Part shown: one piece after another, positions 8,662 to 18,745 of the stretch
Numbering within the stretch: position 1 is the stretch's first letter
Layout of the letters: each line of letters opens with the position of its first letter
Assembly (NCBI RefSeq): GCF_018130545.1
Contig: NZ_JAFCKF010000002.1
Coordinates: forward strand, 62,001-126,000
Source: Bradyrhizobium tropiciagri
Lineage (GTDB): Bacteria > Pseudomonadota > Alphaproteobacteria > Rhizobiales > Xanthobacteraceae
Length of the DNA stretch: 64,000 bases
Reading direction: 5' to 3'
Position numbers and translations under genes: made by a program
Notes under the pieces: model-generated
What the model was told of the DNA's origin: nothing
Seen by the model: the letters and a program-made list of their open reading frames with translations, nothing else
The model's database searches: none

Positions 8662-9639
8662 ATGCGGCGGCGCGCATCATCGCTATTCATTGTTGCTCTG
8701 ACGGCGTTGCTGGCGGCGGTGCCCGCGCGTGCCGCCGACTATCCGACACGGCCGATCAAGCTCGTGGTGCCCTATGCCGCAGGCGGGCCGACCGACGTGC
8801 TCGGCCGCATCGTCGGCGAATATCTCGGGCGCGATCTCAAGCAGGTGGTCGTGGTCGAGAACAAGGCCGGCGCGCAGGGCGCGATCGGCGCCGAGGCGGT
8901 GGCGCGCTCCGATCCCGACGGCTACACGCTGTTCGTGACCGCGGCCTCGATCTTCGTGCTCAATCCGCTGCTCTACAAGAAGTTGCCCTACGATCCCGCC
9001 AGGGATTTTCGCCTGCTGTCTGTCATCACGGACGCGCCGATGATCATGGAGGTGAATCCGTCGGTACCCGCAAAGACGATCGCGGAGTTCGTCGCCTACG
9101 CCAAGAAGAATCCAGGCAAACTCAATTTCGGATCGGCCGGCACCGGCGGCACGGTTCACCTCGCCGGGGAGATGTTCAAGCAGATGGCCGGCGTCGAGAT
9201 GACCCATGTGCCCTACAAGGGCGCCGGACCCGCGCTGCAGGATTTGCTGTCGGGCAATATCCAGCTGATGTTCGACACGCTCGGCACCGCGCTGCCGCCG
9301 GTCAAGTCAGGCATGTTGCGCGCGCTCGGCGTCAGTTCGACCGAGCGCATCCCTGATTTGCCCGACCTGCCGACGATCGCCGAGAGCGGCTATCCCGATT
9401 ATGCGGTCAGCGTCTGGTATGGTATTGCAGCGCCGTCGAAAGTGCCTGACGAGATCGCCGGCAAGATCAAGGCGAGCCTCGACCGGGCCTTGAACGACGA
9501 GGCGTTCCGCGCTTCGCTGGTCAAGATCGGTTTTCCGCCATTGCACGCGAAGAGCCAGGCCGAGATCGACAAGTTCGTGGATACCGATCGCGCGCGATGG
9601 GCGGGCGTGGTCAAGGCGCTGAACATATCGCTGGATTGA
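8662..9639 (+). CDS. Bug-family (tripartite tricarboxylate transporter) periplasmic solute-binding protein, orphan
   Basis: The protein has 325 residues. A signal peptide (MRRRASSLFIVALTALLAAVPARA) precedes the mature start ADYPTRPIKLVVPYAAGGPTD, which is the classic Bug/TctC N-terminus. KAGAQGAIGAE and THVPYKGAGPALQDLLSG are further family blocks. Bug proteins bind small carboxylates or amides in the periplasm. No TctA or TctB membrane gene is nearby, which is common: these families are often expanded as orphans. The start at 8662 was chosen because it opens the signal peptide directly after a purine-rich GGGGAAACGG stretch. Confidence 0.9.
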   Translation: MRRRASSLFIVALTALLAAVPARAADYPTRPIKLVVPYAAGGPTDVLGRIVGEYLGRDLKQVVVVENKAGAQGAIGAEAVARSDPDGYTLFVTAASIFVLNPLLYKKLPYDPARDFRLLSVITDAPMIMEVNPSVPAKTIAEFVAYAKKNPGKLNFGSAGTGGTVHLAGEMFKQMAGVEMTHVPYKGAGPALQDLLSGNIQLMFDTLGTALPPVKSGMLRALGVSSTERIPDLPDLPTIAESGYPDYAVSVWYGIAAPSKVPDEIAGKIKASLDRALNDEAFRASLVKIGFPPLHAKSQAEIDKFVDTDRARWAGVVKALNISLD

Positions 9640-9642
9640 CAC

Positions 9643-10134
9643 ATGGTACGTGAAATGGAATTGCGCCAGGGCGAGGTCGCTGTCGACATGCCGACGGCGC
9701 GTGACGCGGGGCTCGTGTTCATCGGCCGCATCCGCACGCCCTGGACCTCGCGGCTGGCGACACCGCGGCAGGGGCGGCATGACGGCCCGGTGTGCCGGCT
9801 CGAGATCTTCGAGCCGTGGGTCGCCGCGATCAAGGGTGTCGATTTCTATTCAAATCTCGAAGTGCTGTACTGGCTGCACCAGTCTCGCCGCGACATCGTG
9901 CTGCAAAGCCCGAAGAACAACGGCAACACCCGCGGCACCTTCTCGCTGCGCTCGCCGGTGCGGCCGAACCCGATCGGGACCTCGATCGTCAAGCTGGTCG
10001 GCGTCGAGGGCAATGTCATCCTGGTGCGCGGCCTCGACTGCCTCGACGAGACACCGCTGATCGACGTCAAGCCCGACCGCTGCGAATTCACTCCGTTGGC
10101 ACCGCCGCAGGCCGGAGATTTCGAGACGGAATGA
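9643..10134 (+). CDS. trmO: tRNA (N6-threonylcarbamoyladenosine(37)-N6)-methyltransferase TrmO
   Basis: The protein has 163 residues and matches the TsaA/YaeB/TrmO family. Seen here are FIGRIRTPW, a long family core including SPVRPNPIGTSIVKLVGVEG, and GLDCLDETPLIDVKP. TrmO uses SAM to add a methyl group to t6A37 of threonine tRNAs. It starts three bases after the stop of the solute-binding protein gene, so it may share its transcript, although the functions are unrelated. The N-terminal 20 residues are not conserved in the family as I know it, and a later start cannot be excluded. Confidence 0.87.
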   Translation: MVREMELRQGEVAVDMPTARDAGLVFIGRIRTPWTSRLATPRQGRHDGPVCRLEIFEPWVAAIKGVDFYSNLEVLYWLHQSRRDIVLQSPKNNGNTRGTFSLRSPVRPNPIGTSIVKLVGVEGNVILVRGLDCLDETPLIDVKPDRCEFTPLAPPQAGDFETE

Positions 10135-10146
10135 CGACGGTGGAGT

Positions 10147-10572
10147 CTACTTCAACGCCGCAATCAGCTTCACGGCATTCGCTTCCAGCACCTTGCCGTC
10201 TTCCCTGAGGCTGGCGGGCGGCAGCAGCGCCACGCCGTCCTTGCGCGGCATCACGTGCATGTGGAGATGAAAAACGACCTGGCCGCCGGCTGGCTCGTTG
10301 AATTGCTGCACGGTGATGCCGTCGGCTTCGAACGCCTTCATGCTGGCGGCCGCGATCTTGTGCGCGGCGCGCGCGACATGGGCGTAGTCGTCGGGCGTGA
10401 TGTCGAGGATGTTGCGGGCAGGGGCTTTCGGGATGACAAGCGTATGCCCGGGCGAGCGCGGCATGATGTCGAGGAAGGCGAGCACGTGCTCGTTCTCATA
10501 GACCTTGTAGCAGGGAAACTCGCCGCGCAGGATCTTTGCGAAGGGGTTGTTGTTGTCATAGGCGGCGGGCAT
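10147..10572 (-). CDS. HIT-family nucleotide hydrolase / protein
   Basis: The protein has 141 residues. It has the histidine-triad motif HLHMHVMPR at about 103-111, where the middle histidine would be the nucleophile, and the upstream DIMPRSPGHTLVIPK segment typical of the family. HIT proteins hydrolyse or transfer nucleotidyl groups from substrates such as AMP-lysine or dinucleoside polyphosphates. AGGAG precedes the ATG by about 9 bases. It is the last gene of a leftward series (RidA, glycerophosphodiesterase, GNAT-like, HIT). Confidence 0.9.
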   Translation of the reverse strand: MPAAYDNNNPFAKILRGEFPCYKVYENEHVLAFLDIMPRSPGHTLVIPKAPARNILDITPDDYAHVARAAHKIAAASMKAFEADGITVQQFNEPAGGQVVFHLHMHVMPRKDGVALLPPASLREDGKVLEANAVKLIAALK

Positions 10573-10626
10573 GGCGGCGGCTCCTCGATCTTTTAGAAGG
10601 CTAATGTCTCGGTCGCGGCTGAAACG

Positions 10627-11877
<1,251 letters not shown>

Positions 11878-11903
11878 CGAGAATGAAGACCGGTGCCTCG
11901 TTT

Positions 11904-11950
11904 GAGCATGATCTTTCCGGAACAGCTGGCTCCACTTCCGGATCATGCTC
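11904..11950. repeat. GAGCATGATC palindromic element, copy 1
   Basis: The arms GAGCATGATC (11904-11913) and GATCATGCTC (11941-11950) are perfect inverted repeats, with inner TTTCCGGAA / TTCCG pairing. The same element occurs at 37994-38040. It is a widespread intergenic repeat in Bradyrhizobium-like genomes. Here it lies in the leader of the FemAB-like gene. Confidence 0.8.
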
Positions 11951-12047
11951 CGCATTCCGCCATCGCCGATGACGACCAACGCTTGACTAACCAACCCTTG
12001 CCAAGATCGTGCGTCGCAGCGACGAGTTCAAGACTGCCGGCGGCATG

Positions 12048-12800
12048 TCAGGTTCCCGGCACAAACCCCTCGAAAATCATCTGGTCGGCGAAACGCGCCG
12101 CACGCTCGCGCTGTTCCGCCGTGCGTACGGTCCAGGCCAGCAGCGGGCAGCCGAACACATTGCGGGCGATCCAGGGCGCCGGCGCCGGTAGTTGGTTGAC
12201 CCAGAAAGCCACGAAATGCGGCTCAGTCCTGAAACCGTGGCGCAGGTACAGCATGCCGTCGCGCTGCGCCGGGGTCAGCTTGTCCCAATAGCCGTCGTCG
12301 TAAGTGCGCTGGGCCGTGATGCCGCGCGGCAGGTCCGGCATGATCTCGCGCAACGCCAGCACCTGGTCGGGATCGAAGGACATGCCGACCACCGGACCGG
12401 AATAGGACGACAGCACCTCGGCCATCCGCCGCACCAGTTTGCGGTCGCCGTCGAAATGGCTCTTCACCTCGACCACCAGCGGAACGCGGCCGGCGACCAG
12501 CGCGCAGAGATCGCCGAGCGTCATCATCTGCTCGGAGGTGTCCTTGAACCTGACCGCCTTGAGCTCGGCCACGGTCTTGCTCGCCAGCAGGCCCGAACCC
12601 TCGGTGAGGCGGCCGAGCGCGTCGTCGTGATGCACCATCGCCTCGCCGTCGGCAGTGAGCTGGATATCGCATTCGATCGCGAAATTGCCGGCAACCGCGG
12701 CGTTGGCCGCGGCCGGCATGTTCTCGATGACGCCACGTGCAGCATCATGCAGGCCGCGGTGGGCGACCGGCCGCTTCGTCAGCCAATCAGGCGCGCGCAT
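12048..12800 (-). CDS. glycerophosphodiester phosphodiesterase family protein
   Basis: The protein has 250 residues and a GDPD-type TIM barrel. Visible motifs are HRG (residues 14-16), ENM, the metal-binding ECDIQLTADGEAMVHHDDALGRLT stretch, and VVEVKS. The family hydrolyses glycerophosphodiesters to glycerol-3-phosphate and an alcohol. There is no signal peptide, so it is cytoplasmic. Its ATG lies only three bases after the stop of the upstream RidA gene, so the two are co-transcribed. Confidence 0.9.
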   Translation of the reverse strand: MRAPDWLTKRPVAHRGLHDAARGVIENMPAAANAAVAGNFAIECDIQLTADGEAMVHHDDALGRLTEGSGLLASKTVAELKAVRFKDTSEQMMTLGDLCALVAGRVPLVVEVKSHFDGDRKLVRRMAEVLSSYSGPVVGMSFDPDQVLALREIMPDLPRGITAQRTYDDGYWDKLTPAQRDGMLYLRHGFRTEPHFVAFWVNQLPAPAPWIARNVFGCPLLAWTVRTAEQRERAARFADQMIFEGFVPGT

Positions 12801-12803
12801 CGA

Positions 12804-13271
12804 TCAGGAGACTTCGAACACGCCTTCGACCTCGACCGCGGCATCCGCCGGCAGCGAGGCGACGCCGACGGTGGTGCGGGCATGGCGGCCCTTGTCGCCG
12901 AATGCCGCAACCATCAGGTCGGACGCGCCGTTCAGGACCTTCGGTCCGTCGAAGAAGTCGGGTGCGGAGTTGATGAAGCCGCCGAGCCGCACCACGCGCA
13001 CGACCTTGTCGAGGTCGCCGAGCGCGGCCTTGATCTGCGCCAGCAAATTGATCGCGCAGCCCTGCGCTGCAGCAACGCCCTGCTCGAGCGTGACACCCGC
13101 GCCGAGCTTGCCCTTGGCAATCAGCTTGCCTTCGGCGTTGAAGCAGACCTGACCCGAGACGAACAGCAGGTTGCCGCTGCGGACGAAGGGGACATAGTTC
13201 GCGACCGGGGAGGTCGGCTCGGGAAGTGTGATGCCCTGTGACGCCAATTTTTGTTCGACGGTACCCGCCAT
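12804..13271 (-). CDS. RidA/YjgF-family protein (copy 1)
   Basis: The protein has 155 residues. Family segments include YVPFVRSGNLLFVSGQVC, GVAAAQGCAINLLAQIKAALGDLDKVVRVVRLGGFINSAP-like residues, and a C-terminal RTTVGVASLPADAAVEVEGVFEV. This longer RidA type lacks the shorter canonical spacing and may not be the deaminase archetype. RidA proteins hydrolyse reactive enamines and imines. The start at 13271 was chosen because GGGGGAC lies 7 bases upstream; a start at 13346 would add 25 unconserved residues. It heads the leftward unit with the glycerophosphodiesterase gene. Confidence 0.87.
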   Translation of the reverse strand: MAGTVEQKLASQGITLPEPTSPVANYVPFVRSGNLLFVSGQVCFNAEGKLIAKGKLGAGVTLEQGVAAAQGCAINLLAQIKAALGDLDKVVRVVRLGGFINSAPDFFDGPKVLNGASDLMVAAFGDKGRHARTTVGVASLPADAAVEVEGVFEVS

Positions 13272-13534
13272 TTTTTGTCCCCCAAGTGGATTGCACGAAG
13301 CCTGAAACGCGGTCAGGGCCAAGTTTGTTTCGATTGTTTCGCGCATCGTGCCGCCGGTTGCAAGCGACGCTAGAGTGAGGGCAGCGCGGTCATGAGGTGA
13401 GGAATCGCTGGGAAAGCTGCTGAAATGGGCGGCACTTTCGGCGCCGACATGGATTTTTTGTAAAATTTGCCCCAGTTGCGGCGCAATACGACCGTCACTA
13501 TTGTGGCGAATCCCTGCCTCCCCGAGGAAAGAAC

Positions 13535-14398
13535 ATGACCCTGCCGTTTCGGACTCCGTTGCGTGCCCTGGTGCTCACGATCGCCGTTGCCGCAGGATCC
13601 GGTCTGGTTCAAGGGTCCGCCGCTGCGGCAGGCGGGCCGTTTCTCGCGCACCAGGCGCTGTACGATCTCAGTCTGGTGAAATCGCGTGGCTCCAATTCGG
13701 TCAGCGATGCGCGCGGGCGCATCCTGTACAATTTCTCCGGCAATTCCTGCGAAGGCTACACTTCCGAATTCCGCCAGGTCTCCGAGCTGGACAGCGGCGA
13801 GGGCAAGGTGACGCTATCCGATCTGCGTTCCTCGTCCTGGGAGGACGCGTCGGGCAAGAGCTACCGCTTCAAGATCGACACCCGGATGAACGACAGTGAC
13901 TCGGCGCCGGTCGACGGCGTCGCCGAGCGCGTTGGCGATCATATCACCGTGAAGCTGACCCAGCCGGTGAAGAAGACGTTCAATATCGACGGCAAGATCG
14001 TGTTCCCGACCGAGCAGATCCAGCACATCATCGCCGCTGCCCGCGATGGTAAGTCGGTGCTCGAGCAGACCGTCTATGACGGCTCCGACAATGGCGAGAA
14101 GATCTACAACACGCTGACCGTGATCGGCCGGCCGATCGCCGGCGACCGCGCGCCGTCATCGCCCGATCCGTCGACGGCGAGCGATGCGATGAAGACCATG
14201 ACGCGCTGGCCGGTGACGGTGAGCTATTACGACAGCGACGCGCGCGCCAAGGACGGCGAGCAGACGCCGGTCTACTCGATGGCGTTCGAGCTCTACGAGA
14301 ACGGCGTCTCCCGCGCGCTGGTGCTTGATTACAACGATTTCGTGATCTCGGGCGCGCTGGACAAGTTCGACGTCAGGGACTCCAAGCCCTGCAAGTGA
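13535..14398 (+). CDS. eipB: EipB-like periplasmic cell-envelope protein (DUF1849)
   Basis: The protein has 287 residues. The signal peptide is at 1 to about 32, followed by the DUF1849 start HQALYDLSLVKSRGSNSVSDARG. It keeps the two mature cysteines, Cys74 in the NSCEGY motif and Cys286 near the C-terminus in SKPCK, which form a disulfide in the characterised Brucella protein. EipB folds as a beta-spiral in the periplasm and is needed for envelope integrity. A GAGGAAAG ribosome site precedes the ATG. The gene is monocistronic and lies between two RidA-family genes. Confidence 0.86.
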   Translation: MTLPFRTPLRALVLTIAVAAGSGLVQGSAAAAGGPFLAHQALYDLSLVKSRGSNSVSDARGRILYNFSGNSCEGYTSEFRQVSELDSGEGKVTLSDLRSSSWEDASGKSYRFKIDTRMNDSDSAPVDGVAERVGDHITVKLTQPVKKTFNIDGKIVFPTEQIQHIIAAARDGKSVLEQTVYDGSDNGEKIYNTLTVIGRPIAGDRAPSSPDPSTASDAMKTMTRWPVTVSYYDSDARAKDGEQTPVYSMAFELYENGVSRALVLDYNDFVISGALDKFDVRDSKPCK

Positions 14399-14426
14399 GG
14401 GGCTGATCTTCTCGACATACACAGCC

Positions 14427-14559
14427 GTCGTCCCGGGCAAGCGAAGCGCGACCCGGGACCCATAGCCACAGGGTCGAGTTGTTAAATGGGGGGGGCGGCC
14501 CCAGCGTCGCGCGATAATCACCTTCGGTGGTTATGGGTCCCTGCTTTCGCAGGGACGAC
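14427..14559. repeat. extragenic palindromic repeat (REP-like), copy 3
   Basis: The left end, GTCGTCCCGGGCAAGCGAAG, holds CCCGGG...CCCGGG pairing, and the right end is GGGTCCCTGCTTTCGCAGGG then ACGAC. The inner CCATAGCC / GGTTATGG also pair. The overall structure is like the other REP elements here but the middle differs, so it looks like a mosaic of two sub-types. Confidence 0.7.
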
Positions 14560-14654
14560 AGCGGAGCAAGCCTCCGCATCCCGCGAGACCGCTCTGGCCG
14601 GAACCACCAGACACGAGTACGCTTCCCAAAACACGCGTGTCAGGGAGGCATCTC

Positions 14655-15056
14655 ATGAGCAAATCAGACCACCTTCGTCCCAGCGGCCTGCATCACAATC
14701 CGGCTTACTCCCACGTCGTGGTCGCCTCGGGCGCGCGCACGATCTACATTTCGGGACAGGTGTCCACGGACGAAGAGGGCCGGGTGGTCGGCGCCGGCGA
14801 TCTCGCCGCGCAGACGACGCAGGTGATGCAGAACCTCGGCATGGCGCTGAAAGCCGCCGGTGCGAGCTATTCCAACATCGTCAAGATCACGACCTTCGTG
14901 GTCGGCTACAAGCCGGAGCTTCGCCCGATCATCGGCAAGGCGCGCTCGGCATTCTTCGAGGGCATGGAGCCGCCGGCCTCCACGCTCGTCGGCGTCACCG
15001 CGCTCGCGGCGCCGGAATGGCTGATCGAGATCGAGGCGGTTGCGGTCGCGGATTGA
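14655..15056 (+). CDS. RidA/YjgF-family protein (copy 2)
   Basis: The protein has 133 residues, close to the canonical RidA length. It has ARTIYISGQVSTDEEGRVVG, a QTTQVMQNLGMALKAAG helix, and the IVKITTFV strand followed by ASTLVGVTALAAPEWLIEIEAVAVA. The expected late Arg of the deaminase pocket (Arg105 in E. coli RidA) appears to be absent in the ASTLVGV block, so the activity is uncertain. GGAGG precedes the ATG at 14655 by 7 bases, which decides the start. Confidence 0.88.
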   Translation: MSKSDHLRPSGLHHNPAYSHVVVASGARTIYISGQVSTDEEGRVVGAGDLAAQTTQVMQNLGMALKAAGASYSNIVKITTFVVGYKPELRPIIGKARSAFFEGMEPPASTLVGVTALAAPEWLIEIEAVAVAD

Positions 15057-15063
15057 TACCAGT

Positions 15064-15149
15064 CGTCATGCGCGGGCTTGACCCGCGCATCCATCGCGCT
15101 TGAGAATTTTCATTGGAGATGGATGGCCGGGGCAAGCCCGGCCATGACG
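15064..15149. repeat. extragenic palindromic repeat (REP-like), copy 4
   Basis: The ends CGTCATGCGCGGGCTTGACC and GGGGCAAGCCCGGCCATGACG are inverted, and GATCCATC-like inner sequences pair with GGATGGCC. It lies between the convergent ridA and dinB genes, where such elements may act as a bidirectional terminator. Confidence 0.75.
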
Positions 15150-15158
15150 CTAGCGGGA

Positions 15159-16469
15159 CTACTCCGGCTTGCCTGGCCCCTCATAGGCAATGCCGCGGAT
15201 CACGGCCGCATTGCCGAACTTCTTGCGCAGATTGTCCATCGCGCGTTCGGCGTGGGCCGAGCGGCGGTCGAGCATGTCGGAATCGTTGGCTTGCGAGCCC
15301 GGGCGCAACGCGCTGACGCCAGCGCCCATCAGGCGGAAGGCGGTGCCGTCGATCTCCTTGGCCAGCATCTCGCGCGTCACCGCAAAAATCTTTGCCGCCA
15401 ATTGGGTCGGCGTCTGGATCGATTGCGAGCGGGTGCGCTGGCGGAAATCCGCGGTCTTCAGCTTCAGCGTGATGGTGCAGCCGGAGAGGTCGCTGCTCTT
15501 CAGCCGCGCCGAGGTTTTCTCCGACAACTTCCAGAGCAGTTTTTCCAGCGTCGCGAAGTCGCGGATGTCGGTCTCGAAGGTGGTCTCGCTCGAAATGGTC
15601 TTGGCGCCGCGGTCGGGCACCACGCTGCGGTCGTCGATGCCACGCGCCAGCCGCCACAGCCTGCGGCCTTCGCTGGCGAACTGCTTCATCAGCTCGTTCT
15701 CGTCGGCGCGCTGCAAATCGGCGATGATGCGGAAGCCGCGCTGCACGAGCTTCTCTTGCGTCGCGGGGCCGACGCCGTAGATGAAGCCGACCGGCTTGCT
15801 CGCCAGCATCTCGCGCGCCTCGTCCTGGTCGAGCGCCGCAAAGCCCCGGGGCTTGTCGAGGTCGGAGGCGATCTTGGCGAGGAACTTGTTGCAGGACAGC
15901 CCGACCGACACCGTGATGCCGATGTCGCGCTCGACATTGCGGGCGAATTTGGCGAGCACCTTGGCCGGGATCATGCCGTGGACGCGCTGGGTGCCGGAGA
16001 GATCGAGGAAGGCCTCGTCGATCGACAGCGGCTCGACCAGCGGCGTCAGCGCCTGCATCGCCTGGCGGACCTCGCGCCCGACCCGGACATATTTCGCCAT
16101 GTCCGGCGGGATCACGGTCGCGTCAGGGCAGAGTTCCAGCGCCTTGAACATCGGCATCGCCGAGCGGACGCCGTAGGTACGGGCGATGTAGCAGGCGGCG
16201 GATACCACGCCGCGCTTGCCGCCGCCGATGATGACCGGGCGGTCGGCGATCTCGGGATTGTCGCGCTTCTCGACGGTGGCATAGAACGCATCGCAGTCGA
16301 TATGTGCGAGCGCCAGCGCGGGCAGGGTGCGATGCCGCACCAGCCGCGGCGAGCCGCAATGGCTGCATCGCTTTACCTTGATGTCGAGATCGCCGAGGCA
16401 ATCTCGGCAGAAACTGAGGGGGCCGTCGGGAGCTGGCGCTGCCGTCGTCACGGCACGTCGCGCTCCCAT
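15159..16469 (-). CDS. dinB: DNA polymerase IV (Y-family), with N-terminal zinc-ribbon-like extension
   Basis: The protein has 436 residues. The Y-family catalytic motifs are clear: HIDCDAFYA (57-65), YIARTYGVRSAMP, and SIDEAFLDLSG with the paired acidic residues. Then come the helix-hairpin-helix (YGVGPATQEKLVQRG) and the little-finger region. Before the palm there is an extension of about 50 residues with CRDC and CSHC pairs, which looks like a zinc ribbon and is common in alphaproteobacterial DinB. It performs error-prone translesion synthesis. Its start overlaps the 3' end of the DUF3572 gene by 22 bases. Confidence 0.93.
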   Translation of the reverse strand: MGARRAVTTAAPAPDGPLSFCRDCLGDLDIKVKRCSHCGSPRLVRHRTLPALALAHIDCDAFYATVEKRDNPEIADRPVIIGGGKRGVVSAACYIARTYGVRSAMPMFKALELCPDATVIPPDMAKYVRVGREVRQAMQALTPLVEPLSIDEAFLDLSGTQRVHGMIPAKVLAKFARNVERDIGITVSVGLSCNKFLAKIASDLDKPRGFAALDQDEAREMLASKPVGFIYGVGPATQEKLVQRGFRIIADLQRADENELMKQFASEGRRLWRLARGIDDRSVVPDRGAKTISSETTFETDIRDFATLEKLLWKLSEKTSARLKSSDLSGCTITLKLKTADFRQRTRSQSIQTPTQLAAKIFAVTREMLAKEIDGTAFRLMGAGVSALRPGSQANDSDMLDRRSAHAERAMDNLRKKFGNAAVIRGIAYEGPGKPE

Positions 16470-16747
16470 CTCGGGTCACCCAGCGCCTGGTGGGCGGCTG
16501 CGATGTTCGTCGGGTGCAGTTCGGAGGCGGCGGCGAATGCCTTCACGGTGGCATCGTCACGCATCACGAAATCGAGCACGCTCGCAAGAAATTGAGGATT
16601 GGACGCCGCGTTCCGCAGGGTCTCTGGACCGATTCCGGTTTCGGCCAGGAACAGGCCCAGCCGTTCGGGATCGCCGGCAATGAAGCCGAGCGCCTGAATC
16701 GCAACGATTTCAGCGACTTCCCGCGGGTTGTGAACAGGCTTTTTCAA
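16448..16747 (-). CDS. DUF3572 family protein
   Basis: The protein has about 99 residues from a TTG at 16747 (LKKPVHNPREVAEIVA). No in-frame ATG precedes the conserved region. The next upstream candidate is another TTG at 16825, which would add 26 residues of poor quality. The conserved core, EIVAIQALGFIAGDPERLGLFL followed by LRNAASNPQFLASVLDFVMRDD, matches DUF3572. The function is unknown. It overlaps dinB by 22 bases and is divergent from divK, an arrangement that recurs in Rhizobiales as far as I recall. Confidence 0.75.
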   Translation of the reverse strand: MKKPVHNPREVAEIVAIQALGFIAGDPERLGLFLAETGIGPETLRNAASNPQFLASVLDFVMRDDATVKAFAAASELHPTNIAAAHQALGDPRWERDVP

Positions 16748-16975
16748 CGCGCCGGTTTGCCTTTCCGTTAACTTATGGTCTCTATTGAGAGGCCCATCAT
16801 GCCCGAGTCTTCCGCGTGTGTTCAAGCAACGGAAACCACGCTGCGGAAGTTGGATATCGGGTTAACGGGTTAGAGCGATTCTGGCGCTAGTTTGAATTCA
16901 CATTTTCGACGCGTCCCGAGCGCGGTGCGTGAGGTGCCGCAGCCGGGCCCGTCTCCTGGGTTTGGGAGGGACGGG

Positions 16976-17341
16976 ATGGCCAAAACCGTCCTGATCGTGG
17001 AGGACAATGAGCTCAATATGAAGCTCTTTCGCGATCTGTTGGAAGCGCATGGCTATCAGACTTCGGGCACCAGCAATGGTTTCGAAGCGCTCGATCTTGT
17101 CCGCAAGCTGCGCCCCGACCTCATCCTGATGGATATTCAGCTGCCCCAGGTTTCCGGCCTCGAGGTCACGCGCTGGATCAAGGACGATCCCGATCTGCGC
17201 ACGATTCCGGTGGTCGCGGTCACCGCCTTCGCCATGAAGGGCGACGAAGAACGCATCCGCGAGGGCGGCTGCGAAGCCTATTTGTCCAAGCCGATCTCGG
17301 TCGGCAAATTTATTGAGACTGTCCGACGCTTTATCGGATAG
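16976..17341 (+). CDS. divK: single-domain response regulator DivK
   Basis: The protein has 121 residues, all receiver domain. The acidic pocket EDNE (9-12), the phosphorylation aspartate in LILMDIQLP (Asp53), T/A in [11 protein letters not shown], and the KP of LSKPI are present. DivK controls cell-cycle and polarity kinases (PleC, DivJ, DivL-CckA) in alphaproteobacteria. The ATG at 16976 has a very strong GGGAGGG ribosome site. pleD follows after 15 bases, the usual divK-pleD operon. Confidence 0.95.
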   Translation: MAKTVLIVEDNELNMKLFRDLLEAHGYQTSGTSNGFEALDLVRKLRPDLILMDIQLPQVSGLEVTRWIKDDPDLRTIPVVAVTAFAMKGDEERIREGGCEAYLSKPISVGKFIETVRRFIG

Positions 17342-17356
17342 GGGAGTTGTGGTGCA

Positions 17357-18730
17357 ATGTCCGCGCGTATCCTCGTCGTCGATGATGTTCCGGCGAACGT
17401 CAAGCTGCTGGAAGCACGTCTGTCGGCCGAATATTTCGATGTGCTGACCGCTTCCAACGGGACCGAGGCACTCGAAATCTGTTCACGCGCGGAATGCGAC
17501 ATCATCCTGCTCGACGTCATGATGCCGGACATGGACGGCTTCGAGGTCTGCCGCCGTTTGAAATCGAATCCGGCGACCCATTTCATTCCGGTCGTCATCG
17601 TCACCGCGCTCGACAGTCCGGCCGATCGCGTGCGCGGGCTGGAGTCCGGCGCCGATGACTTCCTGACCAAGCCGGTGTCCGACGTCGTGCTGATCGCGCG
17701 CGTGCGCTCGCTGACGCGGCTGAAGATGATGACCGACGAGCTGCGGATGCGCGCCATCACCTCGCTCGAGATCGGCATGCAGGCGCCCGAGCGCAGCGCG
17801 ATCGCCGACAAGGGCACCGGCGGCCGCATCCTGCTGGTCGACGACCGTCCGTCATCCTACGAGAAGCTGGCGCCGATCCTCTCCGCCGAGCACACCGTCG
17901 ACGTCGAGACCAATCCGTCGGAAGCGCTGTTCCACGCCGCCGAGGGCAATTACGACCTGCTGATCGTGTCGCTCAGTCTCGACAATTTCGACGGTCTGCG
18001 GCTGTGCAGCCAGGCCCGCTCGCTGGAGCGGACGCGCCAGGTGCCGATCCTTGCCATTTCCGATGCCGACAATAACGCGCGGCTGATGCGCGGGCTCGAG
18101 ATCGGCGTCAACGACTATCTGCTGCGCCCGGTCGACAAGAACGAGCTGCTGGCGCGAGCGCGCACCCAGATCCGCCGCCGCCGCTACACCGATCATCTGC
18201 GCGACAATGTGCAGAACTCGATCGAGATGGCGATCACGGATGCGCTGACCGGCCTCAATAACCGGCGCTACATGGAGAGCCATCTCGCGACGCTCGCGGA
18301 GCAGGCCTCGGTCCGCGGCAAGCCGCTGGCGCTGATGATCCTCGACATCGATTACTTCAAGGCGATCAACGACACCTACGGCCATGATGCCGGCGACGAT
18401 GTGTTGCGCGAATTCGCCGTCCGCATCCGCAAGTCGATCCGCGGCATCGACCTCGCCTGCCGCTATGGCGGCGAGGAGTTCGTGATCGTGATGCCCGAGA
18501 CCGATCTGCATGTCGCCGGCATGGTCGCCGAGCGCTTGCGCCGCTCGATCGCCGGCGAGCCGTTTGCCGTCGACAAGGGCGGCAAGCGGATCACCGTCAC
18601 GATCTCGATCGGGCTCACCACGCTGGAGCGCAAGGGCGAACAGGTCGCCGACGTGCTCAAGCGCGCCGACACCGCGCTCTATCGCGCCAAGCACGATGGC
18701 CGCAACCGCGTGGTCTCGGCTGCGGCGTAA
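17357..18730 (+). CDS. pleD: PleD response regulator / diguanylate cyclase
   Basis: The protein has 457 residues. The domain order is receiver 1 (about 1-120, with phosphoacceptor Asp in IILLDVMMPDMDGFEVC), receiver 2 (about 150-275, an adaptor) and GGDEF (about 290-455). The catalytic loop is RYGGEEF, an active variant. Five residues upstream the RGID tetrapeptide gives the RxxD inhibitory c-di-GMP site. PleD dimerises on phosphorylation and makes c-di-GMP at the cell pole. It is co-transcribed with divK. Confidence 0.95.
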   Translation: MSARILVVDDVPANVKLLEARLSAEYFDVLTASNGTEALEICSRAECDIILLDVMMPDMDGFEVCRRLKSNPATHFIPVVIVTALDSPADRVRGLESGADDFLTKPVSDVVLIARVRSLTRLKMMTDELRMRAITSLEIGMQAPERSAIADKGTGGRILLVDDRPSSYEKLAPILSAEHTVDVETNPSEALFHAAEGNYDLLIVSLSLDNFDGLRLCSQARSLERTRQVPILAISDADNNARLMRGLEIGVNDYLLRPVDKNELLARARTQIRRRRYTDHLRDNVQNSIEMAITDALTGLNNRRYMESHLATLAEQASVRGKPLALMILDIDYFKAINDTYGHDAGDDVLREFAVRIRKSIRGIDLACRYGGEEFVIVMPETDLHVAGMVAERLRRSIAGEPFAVDKGGKRITVTISIGLTTLERKGEQVADVLKRADTALYRAKHDGRNRVVSAAA

Positions 18731-18745
18731 TCAAGTCTCGCTGCA

